DNA of 64,000 nt from Bacillota bacterium. Its GTDB lineage: Bacteria; Bacillota; Clostridia; Acetivibrionales; DTU013. Shown here piece after piece: positions 39,812 to 48,517 of the stretch; positions within the stretch are counted from its first letter, which is position 1; each line of letters starts with the position of its first letter. Where the stretch lies: assembly GCA_023412915.1 (NCBI GenBank), contig JAEZRE010000024.1, positions 1-64,000 of the forward strand, given 5' to 3'. The notes beneath the pieces are model-generated. The model saw only the letters and a program-made list of their open reading frames with translations, did no database searches and was not told the DNA's origin. A program made the translations under genes and the position numbers.

Positions 39812-41316
39812 GTTCTGTCTGCCTTGATACGGGGAAGCAGCAAAGTAAACTTGATACCGCCCATAGACCCGGCGCTTGCATGTACCTGTCCCATATGCAT
39901 ATAAACTATCAGTTTGACGTAAGATAGCCCCAAACCCCAGTTATTGCTTGAATTTTTACTGGTATAGAACGGTTCGAAAATCATTGGCAGCTTTTCAGCA
40001 GATATGCCTTGTCCGTTATCTTCTATTTCGATCGCCACCCATGGACTTGATTTATATACGTTGATGTTTATAATTCCTCCCGGCTTAGTACCGATAGCCT
40101 CAATGGCGTTCGTCACAATATTTGAAATGACTTCGTTGAAGTAATACGAATCGGCAAAAATTGTTGCGTCGCCGTCCGATATATCGGTATTCAACGTTAT
40201 ATTACCGGGGGTTTTGCCAAGCCCGCTTAATGCGTGGTTTAAAGCCTCGCCCACCTTAACCGGCCCGAGATCGAGGTGAAATCGCTTGAAAGCGGACCGG
40301 AGCACGTCGAATCGGCCCAGGGTATTATCAGATATATTGATGAGCTGCTCCATATTATTAAGGATTTCCTGGCCGTACATTTCGCTGCCGCCGGCGTTTT
40401 TTATAAGATTTATACTGTCCTGAGCCAATATCTTCAGACTGATTATCTGGTTCTTCAAAGTGTGGCTTATAACCTGTATGCCCGGATTAAAGGCTGTAAG
40501 GCGCTGTAGTAGCTGGGCGTCCGCCTGTTCGTTCGAGAACAGCAATTCAGAGTACTTCCAGATGTAAAACATGCAAATCAAGAGGCAAACCCCTGTGAAT
40601 AGCGAGAAAGTATAATATCCGCTTATACCGAATGGCAAGGTATAGTTCTCGAGTATGGGATATACATAGTAATAGGTAGAGATATCCAGGAGCTGCACCG
40701 GACCCATAAACACCGTATAAAAATAATAGACCTGCAGCGAAAGCAAACTTAACCCGATTAACCCTATACGTCTTCGAATCATTGGTATGGGACAGCTTTG
40801 ATATGAACGCAGTATCAGTACCGACGATAGTATCAAAACACAGATGACCCATATCCTGAATACTATATTGGCTGCGTATGGCAAGCCTGTAAGCTCATTT
40901 TTTATATATGAATAGATCGGAGGCAAATAAAATATAGTATTTGTCACAGCAACTGCTATGTTTACCATTTGCAGCAGCTTTGTCCATTTCTTCGACAGCA
41001 CGTTATAAAAGCTCAGGGCAAAACCGAGAAAACAAATAATCATGATCGAGCGCCCAATCGTTACCAGGCTGCTGGAGAAATTGGGCGTTATGGGCAGCGT
41101 CGCAATAAAATATCTTACTTCGTAATAAATATACAGCATTTTGGAGTTGGCGTACGTCAGACCTATATATTGAGCAAGAAACAGCGTGTAGCCGGTAAGA
41201 CTTATGATCCAGCCCACCATAAGCGGTAAAAACCATCGTACAAGACCGATCCGCCTGTATCTTAAAAATACCCAAAACATCGATATAACGGATAGAAAGA
41301 GCAAAATCAGAAACAA
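39808..41316 (-). CDS. Membrane sensor histidine kinase
   Basis: A 502-residue kinase. The N-terminal half holds about seven to eight transmembrane helices, a membrane-embedded sensor rather than a large extracellular one. A short linker leads to the H box with His in VISHTLKNQ (about 283), N box NEVISNIVTNAIEAIG, G1 EDNGQGIS and G2 NNWGLGLSYVKLIV. The TTG at 41316 is chosen because AAGGAG is nine bases upstream; an ATG at 41334 has no ribosome-binding site. Because it is embedded among transporter genes, it may sense the imported substrate or transporter activity. Confidence 0.88.
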   Translation of the reverse strand: MFLILLFLSVISMFWVFLRYRRIGLVRWFLPLMVGWIISLTGYTLFLAQYIGLTYANSKMLYIYYEVRYFIATLPITPNFSSSLVTIGRSIMIICFLGFALSFYNVLSKKWTKLLQMVNIAVAVTNTIFYLPPIYSYIKNELTGLPYAANIVFRIWVICVLILSSVLILRSYQSCPIPMIRRRIGLIGLSLLSLQVYYFYTVFMGPVQLLDISTYYYVYPILENYTLPFGISGYYTFSLFTGVCLLICMFYIWKYSELLFSNEQADAQLLQRLTAFNPGIQVISHTLKNQIISLKILAQDSINLIKNAGGSEMYGQEILNNMEQLINISDNTLGRFDVLRSAFKRFHLDLGPVKVGEALNHALSGLGKTPGNITLNTDISDGDATIFADSYYFNEVISNIVTNAIEAIGTKPGGIININVYKSSPWVAIEIEDNGQGISAEKLPMIFEPFYTSKNSSNNWGLGLSYVKLIVYMHMGQVHASAGSMGGIKFTLLLPRIKADRT

Positions 41317-41350
41317 TTCGTCACACTCCTTCATACTGCGAATAGTTCGG

Positions 41351-42139
41351 TTACTTTACCTGGCTGAGATACTCCTGATACACTCCGGACCACAGATTGT
41401 TCCTGATATTGTTAAACGCGGCTGACAATTTGGTTTCCTGATTACGGGGATAGGGTATGTCGTTATTGATTATTTCCTTGACTCTTCCCGGACGAGCGCT
41501 CATCACGATTATGCGGCTTGCAAGAAGGACTGCTTCCTCAACGTCATGTGTTATGAAAAAGCAAGTCTTTTTCTCTGCCTGCCAGGTATGCAGCAGATTT
41601 TCCTGCAGTTGGGCTCGGCTTTGAGCATCGAGCGCACCGAATGGCTCATCGAGCAGCAATACCTTGGGGTTCATGGCAAAAGCCCGCGCAATTGCCACTC
41701 TTTGTTTCATGCCTCCCGAAAGCTCCTTTGGATAAGCTTCACAAAAATCCTTCAGTCCAACAAGCTCGATGTATTTCTCTGAAATTTCTTTACATTCATT
41801 TTTGGGAACTCCATTGATCTCAAGTCCGAAGGAAACATTCTTCCTTACCGTAAGCCACGGAAACAGGGCATACTGCTGGAAAACGACGCCCCTTTCCTTC
41901 CCGGGGCCTTTGACATCCACATTGTCCACCTTCACTGTACCGGTGGAAGGCAACTGCAAGCCTGCAATCAAATTCAACAGGGTTGTCTTTCCGCAGCCTG
42001 ACGGACCGACACAGCATATGAATTCGCTTTCAAAAATTTCAAGGTTCATATTGGACAATGCCACGGTTTCCTTATTCTTTCCATAGTATACCTTGCTGAC
42101 ATCCTTCAGTTCTATTTCAACCTTCCTGCCTTCATCCAT
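41351..42139 (-). CDS. ABC transporter ATPase, SsuB/TauB type
   Basis: A 262-residue nucleotide-binding subunit: Walker A GPSGCGKTT (45-53), Q loop VFQQYALFPW, signature LSGGMKQR (about 141-148), Walker B VLLLDEPFGALD and switch His in FFITHDVEEA. The PFGALD and FFITHD features are typical of the taurine/nitrate/sulfonate family. ATG at 42139 with GAGGTG is preferred over the ATG at 42157. It works with the permease just upstream and the Big2-SsuA binding protein downstream. Confidence 0.92.
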   Translation of the reverse strand: MDEGRKVEIELKDVSKVYYGKNKETVALSNMNLEIFESEFICCVGPSGCGKTTLLNLIAGLQLPSTGTVKVDNVDVKGPGKERGVVFQQYALFPWLTVRKNVSFGLEINGVPKNECKEISEKYIELVGLKDFCEAYPKELSGGMKQRVAIARAFAMNPKVLLLDEPFGALDAQSRAQLQENLLHTWQAEKKTCFFITHDVEEAVLLASRIIVMSARPGRVKEIINNDIPYPRNQETKLSAAFNNIRNNLWSGVYQEYLSQVK

Positions 42140-42158
42140 ACCAAGCACCTCATTCATA

Positions 42159-42947
42159 TTAATTCAACCAGCCGGTCAGCTTCCTCTCGAGAAAAAGTAT
42201 AAACTTGTCAAAGACAAAGCCAATTATTCCGATTACAAGTATTCCTTCCATTACTACATCCATGTTGAAATATGTGGACGCTTCCATAATCATATTGCCC
42301 AGCCCATTGGTTGATCCGGTCAGTTCCGCTGCTATCAGCGTCGTTAACGACGCCGCTATGCCAAGCCTCATAGCTACCAGAATAAACGGTGTGGAAGCCG
42401 GCAGTACAACCCGGAAAAAAATCTGTCTGTCGTTGATACCCAAAACCATCGCAGCTTTTATCAATGTGGAGTCCACGCTGACGACACCCTGTAATGTAGT
42501 GATTACCGTTAAAAGGAAGCACGCCAGCGCTATAATGGAAATCTTCGCACTCGTTCCTATGCCGAAAAGTACTATAACCAGCGGTATCAGGGCTATAGGC
42601 GGTATTGTACGGAAGAACTGCACCCACGGTTCCACAATAACTCTGACAGGCTTATACCAACCCATAAGGAAGGCAATTACGAGACCTACCGTAAATCCGA
42701 TCAGGAACCCCCAGAATACCCTTACCAGGCTGGCCCAGACATTGGCAAACAACATGCCGCTCGTACTATCCCGCCATAAAGCTTTGAAAACCCCTTCCGG
42801 CCCGATAATGACGCCTTTGATGCCCGGTATTCCGGAAATTATAAACCATGCTAATAAGAGCGTCAAAAAGGATGCTGTCGTCATGAGCAACCTGTTGCTA
42901 AAGATACGTTTACTTATCCCATTGGCATTTTCATCATTCAATTTCAT
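42159..42947 (-). CDS. ABC transporter permease, SsuC/TauC type
   Basis: A 262-residue inner-membrane permease with about six helices and the family motifs VRVFWGFLIGFTVGLVIAFLMG, RTIPPIALIPLVIVLFGIG (the EAA-type coupling region) and GLGNMIMEASTYFNMD. GAGGTC precedes the ATG. It lies 11 bases after the epimerase gene and 19 bases before the ATPase start, so all three are cotranscribed. Confidence 0.92.
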   Translation of the reverse strand: MKLNDENANGISKRIFSNRLLMTTASFLTLLLAWFIISGIPGIKGVIIGPEGVFKALWRDSTSGMLFANVWASLVRVFWGFLIGFTVGLVIAFLMGWYKPVRVIVEPWVQFFRTIPPIALIPLVIVLFGIGTSAKISIIALACFLLTVITTLQGVVSVDSTLIKAAMVLGINDRQIFFRVVLPASTPFILVAMRLGIAASLTTLIAAELTGSTNGLGNMIMEASTYFNMDVVMEGILVIGIIGFVFDKFILFLERKLTGWLN

Positions 42948-42958
42948 ATTTGTTGACC

Positions 42959-44266
42959 TCAGTTCGTAATATTGTCATAGCATGATTCCGAACACATATT
43001 ATCCAGCAGTTCGACCATAAGCAGCAGGTTGCGCATTGTATGGTACGGATCCTTCACCGGCAGCCTCCCTCCTACGTTGGGATTGCCGGGACGGCCCTGC
43101 CTGTCGCGTATTTGTATCCATTCTCCCGAAGACGTCTCGGTATTGGGAAAAGTCCTGAAGGTATAATCATGATAGCGTTCATACTCCTTCAGAAAACTGT
43201 CGTCTTTAGTAATGGCAAAACACAGCAGATTTGCATAAACAGTTTCGGTATGTACCCACCAAAGCTTGCTATCCCAATCATGGACGAATTCTTCGTCAAG
43301 CTGACGCTCATTGTCTGCAATGTGTCCCTTTGGAATTCCGCCATCCCTGTCGATATAGTAAAACATGCCTCCATACTCATCATCCCAAGCGGTCTGGCTG
43401 GTTACCAGCACCGTATTTGCAGCTTTTTCGATAATTTCATTTGAACCCAGTCTTAAAGCTTCGCGTATAACAAACCACATGGATTCGTTGGCATGCCCAT
43501 TATTCACACATCTGCCGCTGAGAGTTACCATAGGTCCGTTTTCTTTATCAAGATATTGAAGTACTACTCCCTGCTCGGTTATGAAGCTTACCACATCATT
43601 CATCAGCTCGGCGCAAACACTCTCAACCTTCGCAGCCTCATTGCAGTAACCCATTTTGCGGAGAGGCCCGTAAAGCTCCTGCCCGGTATTCAGCACAATC
43701 ATGGGAATCGAGTGGCAGCGCCAAGCGGAAGGAACAACATTGGGCACTGTTCTGAACATATTGCCGTACATTCTTTTGGTTACAGAATTGAAAAGCGACA
43801 AAGCTTTTTCGAGCATTTCCGCGTCACCGGAGTATTCTGCGTATGCGGCAAGCCCCATAATTACGAAGCAGTCCGCAAAAGTACTGATATTATGACCTGA
43901 ACCCGGCCGAAACTCTTTGGGGTTACCCTCACGGTCCAAAAGAAAGGCGCACTCTTCCCCTTCGAGAATGCAGTGATCCGCGACGAACCTTGCGCCCCGT
44001 GCGGCGAGCTCCGCACATCGACGCCTGGTTTTTTCATCGAGCTCCAGTGCGGTTGTACCTGCAAGCTTCGAATACATCCAGACAAGACGGCCCTGGGACC
44101 ATACGAATTTATCGGTGGACACAAGTCTTTCCCCGGTATTATCATAACAGGTAAAAAAACCGCCAAATTCATCATCGGCACGATCCAGCCAATATTCCAG
44201 CAGCACATCACTTAAATATCCGCTGTAAAAATGTTTCATACCATTAAGGAATTCATAGTTTGCCAT
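42959..44266 (-). CDS. AGE-family (N-acylglucosamine 2-epimerase) enzyme
   Basis: A 435-residue (alpha/alpha)6-barrel epimerase/isomerase. Recognisable are TDKFVWSQGRLVWMYSKL, GHANESMWFVIREAL, the YYIDRDGG segment and DSKLWWVHTETVYANLL, closest by eye to GlcNAc 2-epimerase/renin-binding protein. The same fold includes mannose isomerase, cellobiose 2-epimerase and the sulfoquinovose isomerase YihS, so substrate is open. It is the first gene of the transporter operon, 38-bp element upstream. It would be the first step after uptake. Confidence 0.88.
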   Translation of the reverse strand: MANYEFLNGMKHFYSGYLSDVLLEYWLDRADDEFGGFFTCYDNTGERLVSTDKFVWSQGRLVWMYSKLAGTTALELDEKTRRRCAELAARGARFVADHCILEGEECAFLLDREGNPKEFRPGSGHNISTFADCFVIMGLAAYAEYSGDAEMLEKALSLFNSVTKRMYGNMFRTVPNVVPSAWRCHSIPMIVLNTGQELYGPLRKMGYCNEAAKVESVCAELMNDVVSFITEQGVVLQYLDKENGPMVTLSGRCVNNGHANESMWFVIREALRLGSNEIIEKAANTVLVTSQTAWDDEYGGMFYYIDRDGGIPKGHIADNERQLDEEFVHDWDSKLWWVHTETVYANLLCFAITKDDSFLKEYERYHDYTFRTFPNTETSSGEWIQIRDRQGRPGNPNVGGRLPVKDPYHTMRNLLLMVELLDNMCSESCYDNITN

Positions 44267-44349
44267 ATTTTATGTCCACCCTTAAAAGTAAAAGTTTTTA
44301 GCTGTTCCGGATTGGCTTTTAGCAATTAATAATGCTATTTAACAATTTC

Positions 44350-44404
44350 ATTATAAATTCTGTTATAAATAAAAGAAGTCAGAAAAAATTTAGGACTCTA
44401 CCGC
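44350..44404 (-). promoter_or_regulatory. Promoter with conserved 38-bp element upstream of epimerase operon
   Basis: Positions 44367-44404 match 36344-36381 at 32 of 38 bases. TATAAT (44355-44350) follows 11 bases after the element on the minus strand, nearly the same spacing as at the PFK gene. No consensus -35. The remainder of the 373-base gap (44267-44639) holds no other clear gene. Confidence 0.65.
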
Positions 44405-44639
44405 ATTTTCAATTTGTATTTGTTTACATAATAGAATAAAAGTGTAGCACCTTTATAGTCTTTTTTCAATGTCGCTCTGGTTTTTCAGACTCATGCTTTT
44501 TAACCCGAAGTCCTTTTTATTTAACTGTATCTATCGGGATTTACAACAAGACAAAAATGTTGAAAAGCAAGCAATTATTATGCTAAGATACTGCTGTAAT
44601 AATTGGTCTTTTTGGATATTACAGGAGGAGAGCGATAAA

Positions 44640-46448
44640 ATGCTGAAAAAGACTTTTTCCTTGTTGGTTGCGTTTGTATTGGCGCTTAGCATCGGGCTGC
44701 CCGGGGGCAGCAACGTTGCGATGGCCCAGGTTGCATCGGGATCGGGAACGGCGGCTTCAAAGCCGGTTTTAACAGACGATGGCATCAGTATCACCTACCA
44801 CTATTCGGGCGGGAAGCTGACAAGCTACCAGGTAGACGACTATCTGAACAATACCGGGGCCTCCGGCAGTGTCACGATAAATATTTCTCTTGCCTATTCA
44901 GACGGAACGCAGGCATTGAAAAAATCGAAAACCTTCAACGTAAAAAAAGGCAAAAAGTATCACGTATTCTGTAATGCAGGCTTCTCAAAAGCCTCGGAGA
45001 TAGTAAAGCAAAAGAGCTTTATTACGATCACATCTCCCAGCTTGAAGCAGTCGAACCGGTATGAATTCGACAAGACACTGCTTATATCCATTGGAGATAT
45101 AAATGTCGAGGAAATGACGAACAACTCGGACCTGTCGGATTTCAAGGTCTATTCGGGCAACCAGCCGCTTAAGCTTGAAGATCAAGGGAAAAATAAGTAC
45201 GGAGCGTACGTCGACGCAAATGTCGGCAGTGTGGCTATAGCTGCCGTCGCCGAGGATGCGGACGCCGTCGTCGCGGTGAACGGCCAGAGAGTCGGCACAG
45301 GCGCGAAAAAGGTTGTAGCTCTAAAATCGGGTGAAAATGAGATAACCATTAAAGTGACGGCGCCGGACAAGACAACCTATACGATAATCACGGTTAAAAT
45401 CGTCAGATCCTCTTCCGCAAGTGTTAAGAAATGGACCAAAAGCTTTGCGTACGTTGCAGGTCTGGTCGCCGGGAAATCAAATGAATTATACGCCACAGCC
45501 GGAGACGGGAGAAATTCCTGGTTGTTATCAATAGCGGCCAACGGCAGCGAAAAAAAGCTTTATTCGGTATCAGGCGAATTGCGGAAACCTGTCGTCGGGC
45601 AGGATGGTAGCATTTATATCTGGTCCGATTCGAAACTGATCGCCCTGACAGCCTCGGGCAAGGCGAAATGGACATACGATGCAAAGAGCACTATACGAGA
45701 CGTCCGCGTGGGGACGGATAATACGGTATACCTCGGTATAATGGCGGGATATACGGATGTAAAGCTATGCGCTCTGAACCCCGCCGGGAAAGCGCTCTGG
45801 TCCTTCAATACAGGCAGCATGTACACCGATATTTACACAGGTCCGGAGGGCATGTTTTATTATACGACCCGGGATGATACCAAGCAGGATGAAGGCTATA
45901 TGCTGAATGACCTGAATGCCGGCCGCTCAAAAAAGTGGGCATTGAATACCGGAGGCTCTGTCAACGGAATGACCTTCACCGAAAATGGGCAGATGCTCGT
46001 ATCGTTGTCCTGTAAAAAGCTCATGACAATAGACACGAAAACCGGAACCAAAATCTCCGAGATTACTGTCGATGCTATCCCGGGAAGACTTGCCGCCGGC
46101 ACGGACGGTACTATTTATGTCACCGCGGCCGGGGTAAAGGAGCTGGGAAAAGACGAAGACGGTTATATGCGAATATCCGAGTATGGGTTACTTATTGCGT
46201 TCAATCAGGACGGCGGTAAAAAGTGGGACCTCAATCTCGGAGCAAAAATATACGGACTGAGTGTCGCTCCCAACGGCATGCTGTATGTAACTTCGGATGA
46301 CCATATGATCATAAGGGTGGATCCGTCCGGCGTTAAAAAGCAGGAGTACATGATGGCCGGCTATAGCACCGAGGACCCGGTTATAACGCCTGATGGTTCG
46401 GTTTATTCGAAAGACAGTGAAAACAAGATATACTCCTTCGGAAAATAG
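44640..46448 (+). CDS. Exported cadherin-like/PQQ-like beta-propeller protein
   Basis: A 602-residue protein with a signal peptide (MLKKTFSLLVAFVLALSIGL). Next is a beta-rich region, then a cadherin-like beta-sandwich domain (about 170-260; LSDFKVYSGNQPLKLEDQ... NEITIKVTAPDKTTYTI) and a C-terminal PQQ-like propeller with repeated blades (GKAKWTYDAKS, GKALWSFNTGS, GGKKWDLNLG). GGAGGAG precedes the ATG at 44640; the frame is open for 57 codons upstream without a ribosome-binding site. Probably a surface binding or scaffold protein; no catalytic motif seen. Confidence 0.85.
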   Translation: MLKKTFSLLVAFVLALSIGLPGGSNVAMAQVASGSGTAASKPVLTDDGISITYHYSGGKLTSYQVDDYLNNTGASGSVTINISLAYSDGTQALKKSKTFNVKKGKKYHVFCNAGFSKASEIVKQKSFITITSPSLKQSNRYEFDKTLLISIGDINVEEMTNNSDLSDFKVYSGNQPLKLEDQGKNKYGAYVDANVGSVAIAAVAEDADAVVAVNGQRVGTGAKKVVALKSGENEITIKVTAPDKTTYTIITVKIVRSSSASVKKWTKSFAYVAGLVAGKSNELYATAGDGRNSWLLSIAANGSEKKLYSVSGELRKPVVGQDGSIYIWSDSKLIALTASGKAKWTYDAKSTIRDVRVGTDNTVYLGIMAGYTDVKLCALNPAGKALWSFNTGSMYTDIYTGPEGMFYYTTRDDTKQDEGYMLNDLNAGRSKKWALNTGGSVNGMTFTENGQMLVSLSCKKLMTIDTKTGTKISEITVDAIPGRLAAGTDGTIYVTAAGVKELGKDEDGYMRISEYGLLIAFNQDGGKKWDLNLGAKIYGLSVAPNGMLYVTSDDHMIIRVDPSGVKKQEYMMAGYSTEDPVITPDGSVYSKDSENKIYSFGK

Positions 46449-46460
46449 GGCCGGCTGCAT

Positions 46461-46576
46461 GGCTGTGCGGCAGCTGACCGGCTGTCGGTTAGCGGCGACC
46501 GGTAGGGGCCGGCTCCGGCCGGCGGTTCGGTTGGCCGGCTCGGCCCTGTACGGCTGTGCGGCGGCTGACCAGCTGT
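46461..46576. repeat. GC-rich CGGC/GGCTG repeat cluster
   Basis: An intergenic patch between convergent genes much richer in G+C than its flanks. Two 25-bp near-identical units (46461-46485 and 46552-46576, GGCTGTGCGGC-x-GCTGACC core, two differences) flank many CCGGC words. It is not coding in a credible frame. Confidence 0.65.
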
Positions 46577-46587
46577 TCGGCCGCCTA

Positions 46588-46610
46588 TCAGGCTGAAGTC
46601 TTCAGCCTGA
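46588..46610. terminator. Hairpin between convergent genes
   Basis: A perfect inverted repeat (TCAGGCTGAAG, one base, CTTCAGCCTGA) just beyond the RCC1 protein stop. It has no T run, so it is a probable but atypical bidirectional terminator. Confidence 0.55.
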
Positions 46611-46618
46611 CCCAGCCT

Positions 46619-48286
46619 TCACGGGCGTATTAATTGTTTGGGTACATCATACCAGCCTTCCAGTTCGTCAAACGTCTCAAATTTAGGCGGTCCCGATACG
46701 CTTTGAACATGTATAGACATTCTGGCCGGATTCCCCAGGTATTCCAGGGGGATCTGCGCTTCCACGATATCGGCTGAAACGATTTCCGTATGGACCGAGT
46801 CGGTATTCTTTCCGTTTTCGTTTTTGAATATGGCATAATGTCCCTCGTTGGGTCTGAGGGATATTTTATAATTGACATTCTCATTGTCGTGGTTCACAGT
46901 CATTATATTTATCGAGTTGAACTCGGGTTTTTCCGTCAGATTTCCGGCCTTCACGGCAATATTGAGATATTTCGCATCGCTGAAAGCATATACGCTTTCA
47001 ATATCAAAAGTCAGCTTCTTGTTTGTTTCCGGTTTATCGATAATGAGCGGGTCGATTCCGGCCCAGTCCTCAAAACTACCGTCGACAGTTATTTTCGAGT
47101 CTTCGGTGGAAGGTTCCGCAGAGGTATAGGAAGTGCCCATTATCTTAAGCGGCACTAGCGATTCCTTGGGCTCTTTTACGCCAAACTCGCCGTCTCCGTT
47201 ATAACCCGTCGACCATACGGTTCCATCGGCCTTTATAAAGGAAGTGAAACCCATGCTTCCGGATGCGCATATGGTATTCTTCAGAGCATCGATTTTCTTG
47301 GGCACTCTGGAGGTAACCCTGGTTTTATTGCCATACTGGCCCGACGAATTTTTGCCCCATATCCAGAATGTGCCATCCTTCTTTCTTGCCATGCTATGGC
47401 GGCAGCCTGCGCCTATGTAAACTACATTTTCCAAGCCCTTGACCCTCACCGGACTCGTCCTGTTTATATCTGTCCCGTCTCCAAGCTGACCGTCCCTGTT
47501 CACGCCCCAGGCCCATACTGTCCCGTCCTTTTTTAGGGCAAGCATGTGGTTGGTGCCTGCGCAGATGGATACTACGTCCTTGAGTCCTGATACCTGGACC
47601 GGGACCGTAGCGTCGTCGCGGCCGTTCTTCGCCGAAGCCAATCCCCAGCACCATAGCGTCCCGTCCTTCTTAATCGCGCCTGTACAATTGCCATTTGATG
47701 CAATTGCGACAACGCCTGTCAGCCCTTTGACCTGCACCGGAGAAATACGGTCCGTCCTCGTGCCGTCGCCGCACTGGCCCCAGTTGTTTGCGCCTATGCA
47801 CCACACGGTTCCGTCCTTCTTTATTGCAGCGATATTGCAGTTGCCTGCAGCTATCGCTTTAATATCGGAAAACCCCTTTATCTTCACCGGCGCAGTACAG
47901 ATTTCAGGCGCGCCTTTACCGAATACATTATAAGGCTGTTTGCCCCATCCCCACACGGTACCGTCCTTCTTCAGCGCTACCGAAAACATGGCGTCGAACG
48001 GAGACGAGCCCGAAGCGATTGAAACCACATCCTTCAAGCCTTTTAACTGCACAGGCCCTGTAAACGCGCTCGCGTTCCCGTTTCCAACTTCGCCGTGCAC
48101 ATTATAACCGTAACCCCAGACAGTACCGTCATTCTTAAGCACGAAGGTCTGTGCGGAACCCGCGGCGAGCATGATCCAGACATTTCCCTTTTCTGGAGAG
48201 GTGCCTGCCGCATTGACCGCCAGAGGTCCGCTGCAGCAAATCAATATAACCATTATCAGAGGCAAAACAGTTTTAATCCGTCTCAT
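46619..48286 (-). CDS. Exported RCC1-repeat protein with C-terminal CBM9-like domain
   Basis: A 555-residue protein: signal peptide (MRRIKTVLPLIMVILICCSGPLAVNAAG) and seven RCC1-type blades with WGYGxNxxGxxGNG patterns (for example WGVNRDGQLGDG and WGKNSSGQYGNK), making a seven-bladed propeller. The C-terminal beta-sandwich (about 400-550) starts ITVDGSFEDWAGID, as in CBM9/DOMON-type carbohydrate or cofactor-binding modules. GAGGAGGG precedes the ATG at 48286. Extracellular; probably binds a polymer or protein partner. Confidence 0.87.
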   Translation of the reverse strand: MRRIKTVLPLIMVILICCSGPLAVNAAGTSPEKGNVWIMLAAGSAQTFVLKNDGTVWGYGYNVHGEVGNGNASAFTGPVQLKGLKDVVSIASGSSPFDAMFSVALKKDGTVWGWGKQPYNVFGKGAPEICTAPVKIKGFSDIKAIAAGNCNIAAIKKDGTVWCIGANNWGQCGDGTRTDRISPVQVKGLTGVVAIASNGNCTGAIKKDGTLWCWGLASAKNGRDDATVPVQVSGLKDVVSICAGTNHMLALKKDGTVWAWGVNRDGQLGDGTDINRTSPVRVKGLENVVYIGAGCRHSMARKKDGTFWIWGKNSSGQYGNKTRVTSRVPKKIDALKNTICASGSMGFTSFIKADGTVWSTGYNGDGEFGVKEPKESLVPLKIMGTSYTSAEPSTEDSKITVDGSFEDWAGIDPLIIDKPETNKKLTFDIESVYAFSDAKYLNIAVKAGNLTEKPEFNSINIMTVNHDNENVNYKISLRPNEGHYAIFKNENGKNTDSVHTEIVSADIVEAQIPLEYLGNPARMSIHVQSVSGPPKFETFDELEGWYDVPKQLIRP

Positions 48287-48517
48287 CAGCAACCCTCCTC
48301 AAAGCTTTTCCGGCTGTATCCCCGCCTGCCGCGTATATTTTCCAGTAAATTTTACCACTGAACGAATTATACTACAATGTTTTATATACACGGTTCCGGC
48401 ATCCGACCCGTCCAACGCCGCATTCCATGCACTGATAAATACTACGGCGCGCGAGTGGTAAAATATATGAGACAAAAGCCTTAAAACTGTGGTAGAATTG
48501 CACAGGAGCCATTATAT

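Noticed and set aside
41334..44404. Sulfoquinovose (sulfo-EMP) pathway as a firm call
   Set aside because: Transporter type and AGE/kinase/aldolase logic fit, but NagA and NagB-like genes and the GlcNAc-epimerase-like AGE sequence point equally to amino sugars. No sulfoquinovosidase is present. Kept only as a hypothesis.
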